From: an uncultured Lachnospiraceae bacterium
GTDB taxonomy: Bacteria; Bacillota; Clostridia; Lachnospirales; Lachnospiraceae
Assembly: GCA_910588295.1 (NCBI GenBank)
Contig: CAJUQO010000080.1
Span: forward strand, 1-9,605
Reading direction: 5' to 3'
Length of the DNA stretch: 9,605 nt
Numbering within the stretch: the first letter of the stretch is position 1; each line of letters begins with the position of its first letter. The position numbers were made by a program, and so were the translations under genes. This document shows positions 7,053 to 9,605 of the stretch, one piece after another. The notes beneath the pieces were generated by a model that did no database searches, was not told the origin of the DNA, and saw only the letters and a program-made list of their open reading frames with translations.

Positions 7053-7081
7053 TTGACAGCTAATATAAATTAGAATATACT
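7053..7081 (+). promoter_or_regulatory. Promoter of the Fur-like regulator gene
   Basis: TTGACA (7053-7058) and TATACT (7076-7081) are separated by 17 bases. Transcription would start near 7088, only about 15 bases before the GTG at 7103. An AT-rich near-palindrome fills the spacer, a typical place for a repressor. Confidence 0.72.
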
Positions 7082-7102
7082 AACCGAAGAAAAAGAAAGT
7101 CG

Positions 7103-7432
7103 GTGCTGGCGGTAATTACTGCGGGAGGAAACAGGGTGGCTGAGATAACCCAGCAAAAGAAAAAGAAAGACAGCCGGATCGGTACGGCCACTGTGTACCG
7201 AATGATCAATCTGCTGGAAGAGATCGGTGCGATCAGCAGGAAAAATATGTACAAAATATTCAGCTGCACGGTTGACAGGAGGGAAGAGGCCTGTATCATC
7301 ACCTTGGACGACCACACGGAGCGGAGGCTTTCCACGCAGAGCTGGTATAAAGTGATCTGGAACGGACTGAAGGCATGCGGCTACATAGACAGACAACATA
7401 TTACCGGTATTATGGTGGAAACGGATAGTTGA
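7103..7432 (+). CDS. Short Fur-family-like winged-helix regulator
   Basis: The frame encodes up to 109 residues from GTG 7103. Residues 26-44 (IGTATVYRMINLLEEIGAI) match the recognition helix and wing approach of Fur-family repressors (TVYRxLxxLxxxGxI), and VLAVITAGG upstream resembles their first helix. The C-terminal half (about 55-109) ends in ACGYIDRQHITGIMVE and has no HHxH or CxxC metal sites, so it is not a standard iron, zinc or peroxide sensor of about 140-150 residues. The start is uncertain: the Fur-like similarity extends upstream to about 7082 without any start codon, whereas the best ribosome-binding site, GGGAGG (7123-7128), precedes a GTG at 7136 that would cut off the first helix. 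Either the protein is naturally short or its 5' end has decayed. The upstream palindrome suggests autoregulation. Fur-family membership is likely; the signal sensed is unknown. Confidence 0.65.
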   Translation: MLAVITAGGNRVAEITQQKKKKDSRIGTATVYRMINLLEEIGAISRKNMYKIFSCTVDRREEACIITLDDHTERRLSTQSWYKVIWNGLKACGYIDRQHITGIMVETDS

Positions 7433-7673
7433 AGTTTTTCAGAAAAAAATCTTTTATCACGGTATCCATGGGCTTTATCGCCCTCTTGATCGGTTTGCTC
7501 ATGAGATCGCAAAGGCGACAATCATATCCTCTTTTTTACTGATCTTTCTGACTCAGGGCAATATCGGAGATCTCACCATGGCAGACAACAGGGTTTTTCC
7601 CATTGTCCTGACGGCTGTCTCTCTGATCTCTGCGGTTCTGGCTGTTGTGCATGTGGAGGAAAAAGATATATAA
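7429..7673 (+). pseudogene. Frameshifted small membrane protein
   Basis: Two reading frames together look like one small membrane protein of about 80 residues. The first starts at TTG 7429, overlapping the stop of the Fur-like gene, and gives LKFFRKKSFITVSMGFIALL then IGLLM, a basic N-terminus followed by a hydrophobic segment. Near 7490-7505 the sense passes to the frame one base back, which reads FAHEIAKATIISSFLLIFL, a loop with MADNRVF, then VLTAVSLISAVLAVVHV, and ends at TAA 7671-7673. In the first frame the sequence after the switch becomes hydrophilic and stops at about 7542. This fits a single-base deletion. The tight overlap with the regulator suggests the two once worked together. 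The protein family is not recognised, and a sequencing error or programmed shift is possible. Confidence 0.55.
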
Positions 7674-7688
7674 CAGACGGAGCATAGG

Positions 7689-7724
7689 GGCTTCGGCAGT
7701 TGATAAAGCTGCCGGAGCCTTTTT
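7689..7724 (+). terminator. Intrinsic terminator after the Fur-like regulator locus
   Basis: GGCTTCGGCAG (7689-7699) pairs with CTGCCGGAGCC (7709-7719), 11 bp with one G-U pair, around a nine-base loop. Five T's follow at 7720-7724. It sits 16 bases after the stop of the broken membrane-protein gene. Confidence 0.9.
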
Positions 7725-7804
7725 CTGTATCTGTACAGGTTTGCAATTGTTCAGCACAGGTCGAAGCATTTACTGCCAAGACCGTAAAAGCATGATTTTG
7801 CATC

Positions 7805-7831
7805 GTAACTGTGAAGGTACTGAACAGTTAC
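7805..7831. repeat. Inverted repeat in an intergenic stretch
   Basis: GTAACTGT (7805-7812) is the perfect reverse complement of ACAGTTAC (7824-7831), with an 11-base loop and no T-run after it. It may be part of a dispersed palindromic element; copies elsewhere cannot be checked from this window. Confidence 0.5.
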
Positions 7832-8100
7832 ACAGACGAAAAGGCGGAGCTGAAAATTAAGTAGCCTTTATGTCCGGAAAATAGATCCTCATCAGGTCGG
7901 GGAACGAGGAAGTAATACATATTGATCAAGGGGAGAATGTTAAATACATATGTGAGAGAATAAAGAGGAGAAGTCCACGGAGAAGACTGACGAAGCGGTG
8001 GCAGCGATCATAGCGCTTAACCGGGTGGTACAAAATAGGGGAGTACGGGGAGTGTGTACGTTGAGAGGGGGATTTTGCCCTTTTAATGTTGGCGGATTTC

Positions 8101-8109
8101 TGGTACACT
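8101..8109 (+). promoter_or_regulatory. Possible extended -10 promoter for the flavoprotein cluster
   Basis: TGGTACACT fits an extended -10 element (TGn plus TACACT at 8104-8109). The -35 region, TTTTAA at 8081-8086 with a 17-base spacer, is poor. It lies about 37 bases before the ATG at 8146. Confidence 0.35.
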
Positions 8110-8145
8110 GGATGGCAGAAAACAGGACAGGCGGGGGATTGTTTA

Positions 8146-8652
8146 ATGAAAAATATTTTGGTTGTGATGGGCGGCGGCCGTCCGAAGGGGAATACGGCGC
8201 AGCTTGTGGATGCGTTTGTAAAAGGCGCGGAGGAAGCGGGGCATTCTGTGGAAAAGGTGTCGCTGCTGAAAACGGAGGTGAAGGGCTGTCTGGGGTGTAA
8301 TGCCTGCAGATACGGGAAGCCGTGCGTACAGAAGGACGGTTTTAATGAGCTGGTTCCGAAGATCAAGGGGGCGGATCTGGTTGTGTTTGCGTCGCCTCTG
8401 TATTTTTGGACGATATCTTCAAAGTTGAAGGCTTTTATCGAGAGGTTCTATTGTATTGCGGATGGATTTTTCTGGACTTTTGAGCAGGCGGTTTCGTATT
8501 ATCAGTTTGCGGTCGTTAATTATATAGGTTTCCATGACAGGGGTATGGTGTTGGCCGGCGGCTGCGGCGATACGAACGGGAAGCCGCGGATTGATAAGAC
8601 GGGGTACTTACAGGAAGCGTATGAATTTGGAAAAAATATTTGTATGGAATGA
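8146..8652 (+). CDS. Flavodoxin-fold NAD(P)H-dependent oxidoreductase, iron-sulfur flavoprotein-like
   Basis: The start is ATG 8146 (MKNILVVMGGGRPKGNTAQL), seven bases after GGGGGA; in-frame upstream codons lack a site. The N-terminal GGGRPKGNTAQLV (9-21) is the FMN phosphate loop of NADPH-dependent FMN reductases. Cysteines 48, 51, 54 and 60 form C-x2-C-x2-C-x5-C, the compact cluster motif of archaeal/clostridial iron-sulfur flavoproteins, so a 4Fe-4S centre is plausible. ASPLYFWTISSKLKAFIERFY (82-102) is the family's flavin-side strand and helix. The product is 168 residues, shorter than the roughly 190-215 I recall for relatives. The sequence passes directly from FYCIAD (101-106) to GFFWTFEQAVSYY, where relatives carry an additional strand region of some 25-30 residues, so an internal in-frame deletion is suspected. 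The physiological substrate is unknown. Confidence 0.8.
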   Translation: MKNILVVMGGGRPKGNTAQLVDAFVKGAEEAGHSVEKVSLLKTEVKGCLGCNACRYGKPCVQKDGFNELVPKIKGADLVVFASPLYFWTISSKLKAFIERFYCIADGFFWTFEQAVSYYQFAVVNYIGFHDRGMVLAGGCGDTNGKPRIDKTGYLQEAYEFGKNICME

Positions 8653-8685
8653 TATTGCAGGAAACTGATCAGATGGGGGCAGGCA

Positions 8686-8973
8686 GTGGACAGAAAAGTA
8701 TATGAATATGAATCCTTGATTTATGAAGCCGGAGAGTCGGGCGGTGCTTATGTCATTTTCCCTTACGATATCAGGAAAGAGTTTGGGCGGGGACGGGTGA
8801 AGGTTCACGCCACGTTTGACGGGGAACCGTATGATGGCAGCATTGTGAATATGGGAGTGAGGGACGCTGACGGGAACATATGCTATGTCATAGGCGTTCG
8901 TAAAGATATCCGTTCCCGGATAGGGAAACAGCCGGAGGACAGGGTTCTGGTGACAGTCAGGGAACGGGAATGA
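8686..8973 (+). CDS. DUF1905 domain protein
   Basis: This 95-residue protein starts at GTG 8686, six bases after a GGGGG run at 8675-8679; no in-frame ATG gives the full domain. The pattern GGAYVIFPYDIRKEFG (19-34), RVKVHATFDGEPYDGSI (37-53), a central strand, and YVIGVRKDIRSRIGK (67-81) followed by EDRVLVTV fits DUF1905, a small beta-barrel domain. It is often joined to or next to YdeI/OmdA-type domains annotated as bacteriocin-protection-like; the molecular function is not known to me. There is no signal peptide or membrane segment, so it is probably cytoplasmic. It lies 33 bases after the flavoprotein gene and 17 bases before the DUF1801 gene, and is probably cotranscribed with both. Confidence 0.78.
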   Translation: MDRKVYEYESLIYEAGESGGAYVIFPYDIRKEFGRGRVKVHATFDGEPYDGSIVNMGVRDADGNICYVIGVRKDIRSRIGKQPEDRVLVTVRERE

Positions 8974-8990
8974 GGCAGGAGGAATGGAAG

Positions 8991-9401
8991 ATGTGGACAT
9001 GTCCGAAGTGCGGGCGCGCTTTTAAGAGGCAGGAACAGAGCCATTACTGTGGGAAAGCGCCGGAAACGATTGAGGAATACATTGCCACGCAGCCGGAGGG
9101 GATACGGCAGTATCTGAAAGAAGTAAGGGATGTGCTGCGTGCGGCGCTGCCAGAGGCGGAGGAACGGATCTCATGGAGTATGCCGACTTATTGGAAGGAG
9201 CATAATATTATCCAGTTTGCCGGTTTTAAAAATCATGTGGGCCTGTATCCGGGGCCGGAAGCTGTCAGGGAGTTTGCAGAACGTCTGAAAGGATACAAGA
9301 CCAGCAAGGGAACCATACAGCTTCCATACAGCGGGACGGTTCCGACGGAACTGATTTCCGATATTGCCAGGTGGTGTTATGAGACGGGGAACCATCCGTA
9401 A
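8991..9401 (+). CDS. DUF1801 (YdhG/YdeI-like) protein with N-terminal zinc ribbon
   Basis: The start is ATG 8991 (MWTCPKCG), eight bases after AGGAGG (8977-8982). An in-frame ATG at 8970 overlaps the previous stop codon and would put this ribosome-binding site inside the gene. The product has 136 residues. Residues 4-20 hold C-x2-C and H-x-C (C4, C7, H18, C20), likely binding zinc. Residues about 25-130 form the DUF1801 domain: TIEEYIATQPEGIRQYLKEV, then ISWSMPTYW (60-68), IIQFAGFKNHVGLYPG (73-88), YKTSKGTIQLPYS (102-114) and VPTELISDIARW. This domain has a frataxin-like fold and unproven biochemistry; B. subtilis YdeI/YdhG are the named relatives. The arrangement with a DUF1905 gene just upstream suggests a shared process. 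Confidence 0.85.
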   Translation: MWTCPKCGRAFKRQEQSHYCGKAPETIEEYIATQPEGIRQYLKEVRDVLRAALPEAEERISWSMPTYWKEHNIIQFAGFKNHVGLYPGPEAVREFAERLKGYKTSKGTIQLPYSGTVPTELISDIARWCYETGNHP

Positions 9402-9430
9402 GACTGGAAAGTATTTGAAGGGTGCAGAAA

Positions 9431-9577
9431 ATGGATCAGAATGTGCTGTATTTTTTTGACGGGAAGCCAGAGGCGCTGCTGCTGTATGAGGCTTTTGAAG
9501 AAAGAGTTTTTTCAAAGGTAGACGGCGTGAAGAAAAATTATGCAATTTTCCAGGATGTTTTGGCTAAAATAAAGTAA
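9431..9577 (+). CDS. 48-residue ORF resembling the start of a DUF5655 protein
   Basis: ATG 9431 lies eight bases after AAGGG and opens MDQNVLYFFDGKPEALLLYE, then AFEERVFSKVDGVKK, ending at TAA 9575-9577. The FF-x-GKPEAL-LYEAFEE part resembles the N-terminus of DUF5655-type proteins, which I recall as about 110-120 residues long. The remainder (NYAIFQDVLAKIK) does not continue that family, so the gene may be a truncated or rearranged remnant, or a genuine small protein. It fits the cluster because DUF5655, DUF1801 and DUF1905 proteins are all small uncharacterised domains found together. Its reading frame and ribosome-binding site are intact. Confidence 0.5.
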   Translation: MDQNVLYFFDGKPEALLLYEAFEERVFSKVDGVKKNYAIFQDVLAKIK

Positions 9578-9591
9578 AGGAGGGCTTGCGT

Positions 9592-9605
9592 ATGATGACG
9601 GATGA
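9592..9605 (+). CDS. Start of the next gene (only the first codons visible)
   Basis: A perfect AGGAGG (9578-9583) precedes ATG 9592 by eight bases, and the frame reads MMTD before the window ends. Nothing can be said of its function. It starts 14 bases after the 48-residue ORF, so it is probably the next gene of the same transcript. Confidence 0.6.

Larger units (their letters stand above)
7725..8145. other. Gene-poor stretch
   Basis: Apart from the inverted repeat at 7805-7831, no gene is convincing here. A direct repeat AATACATAT occurs at 7914-7922 and 7943-7951. An eight-codon ORF (MLNTYVRE, 7938-7964) follows AAGGGGAG. A frame open from 7956 reads EKTDEAVAAIIALNRVVQNRG around 7980-8040 and looks somewhat protein-like, but it has no good start, runs on in a shadow frame of the next gene, and resembles nothing I can name. 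It may be the scar of a lost gene. Confidence 0.4.

Noticed and set aside
7531..7537. T6 run as a programmed -1 frameshift or transcriptional slippage site
   Set aside because: The first frame has already lost its protein-like character about 30 bases earlier, so the break is near 7490-7505, and the T-run does not form a good X-XXY-YYZ heptamer in that frame.
7645..7860. Plus-strand open frame of 71 residues
   Set aside because: It runs through the strong terminator at 7689-7724 and has no ribosome-binding site.
7998..8300. Plus-strand open frame of 100 residues starting at GTG 7998
   Set aside because: Most of it overlaps the flavoprotein gene in another frame and is glycine/arginine-rich shadow sequence; the first part is noted only as a possible scar.

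Overview
The window looks like chromosome from an anaerobic Clostridia bacterium, most likely a Lachnospiraceae gut commensal. This rests on the protein flavour, strong AGGAGG ribosome-binding sites, TTGACA/TATAAT promoters and a eukaryotic-type NADP isocitrate dehydrogenase. The taxonomic guess is inference and no species is claimed. There is no rRNA, tRNA, CRISPR array, intact insertion sequence or recognisable phage gene.

Layout. (1) Bases 1-1996: the 3' end of an FGGY sugar kinase, then an NADP-dependent isocitrate dehydrogenase, closed by a perfect 16-bp hairpin terminator. (2) 2034-4929: a compact p-aminobenzoate operon, pabA-pabB-pabC, driven by a consensus SigA promoter. Its 5' leader folds into a long hairpin that ends in six U's right at the pabA start codon, and a competing hairpin is possible. 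PabA and PabB make aminodeoxychorismate from chorismate and glutamine; PabC releases pyruvate to give p-aminobenzoate for folate. (3) 4938-6848, minus strand: an ABC-F translation factor converging on pabC. Its own promoter is followed by a 15-codon upstream ORF that contains a perfect 10-bp hairpin. (4) 7029-7724: a short Fur-family-like regulator behind a Fur-box-like 7-1-7 palindrome, followed by a small membrane-protein gene broken by a frameshift and a good terminator. (5) 7725-8145: about 420 bases without a convincing gene, holding one inverted repeat. (6) 8146-9605: a rightward cluster of an iron-sulfur-flavoprotein-like oxidoreductase (apparently missing an internal segment), a DUF1905 protein, a zinc-ribbon DUF1801 protein, a 48-residue ORF resembling the start of a DUF5655 protein, and the first codons of another gene.

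The best candidates for something undescribed are the pabA leader RNA, the leader of the ABC-F gene, and the Fur-like regulator with its palindromic operator and decayed membrane partner. All three are read from the sequence by eye, with no database or folding software.
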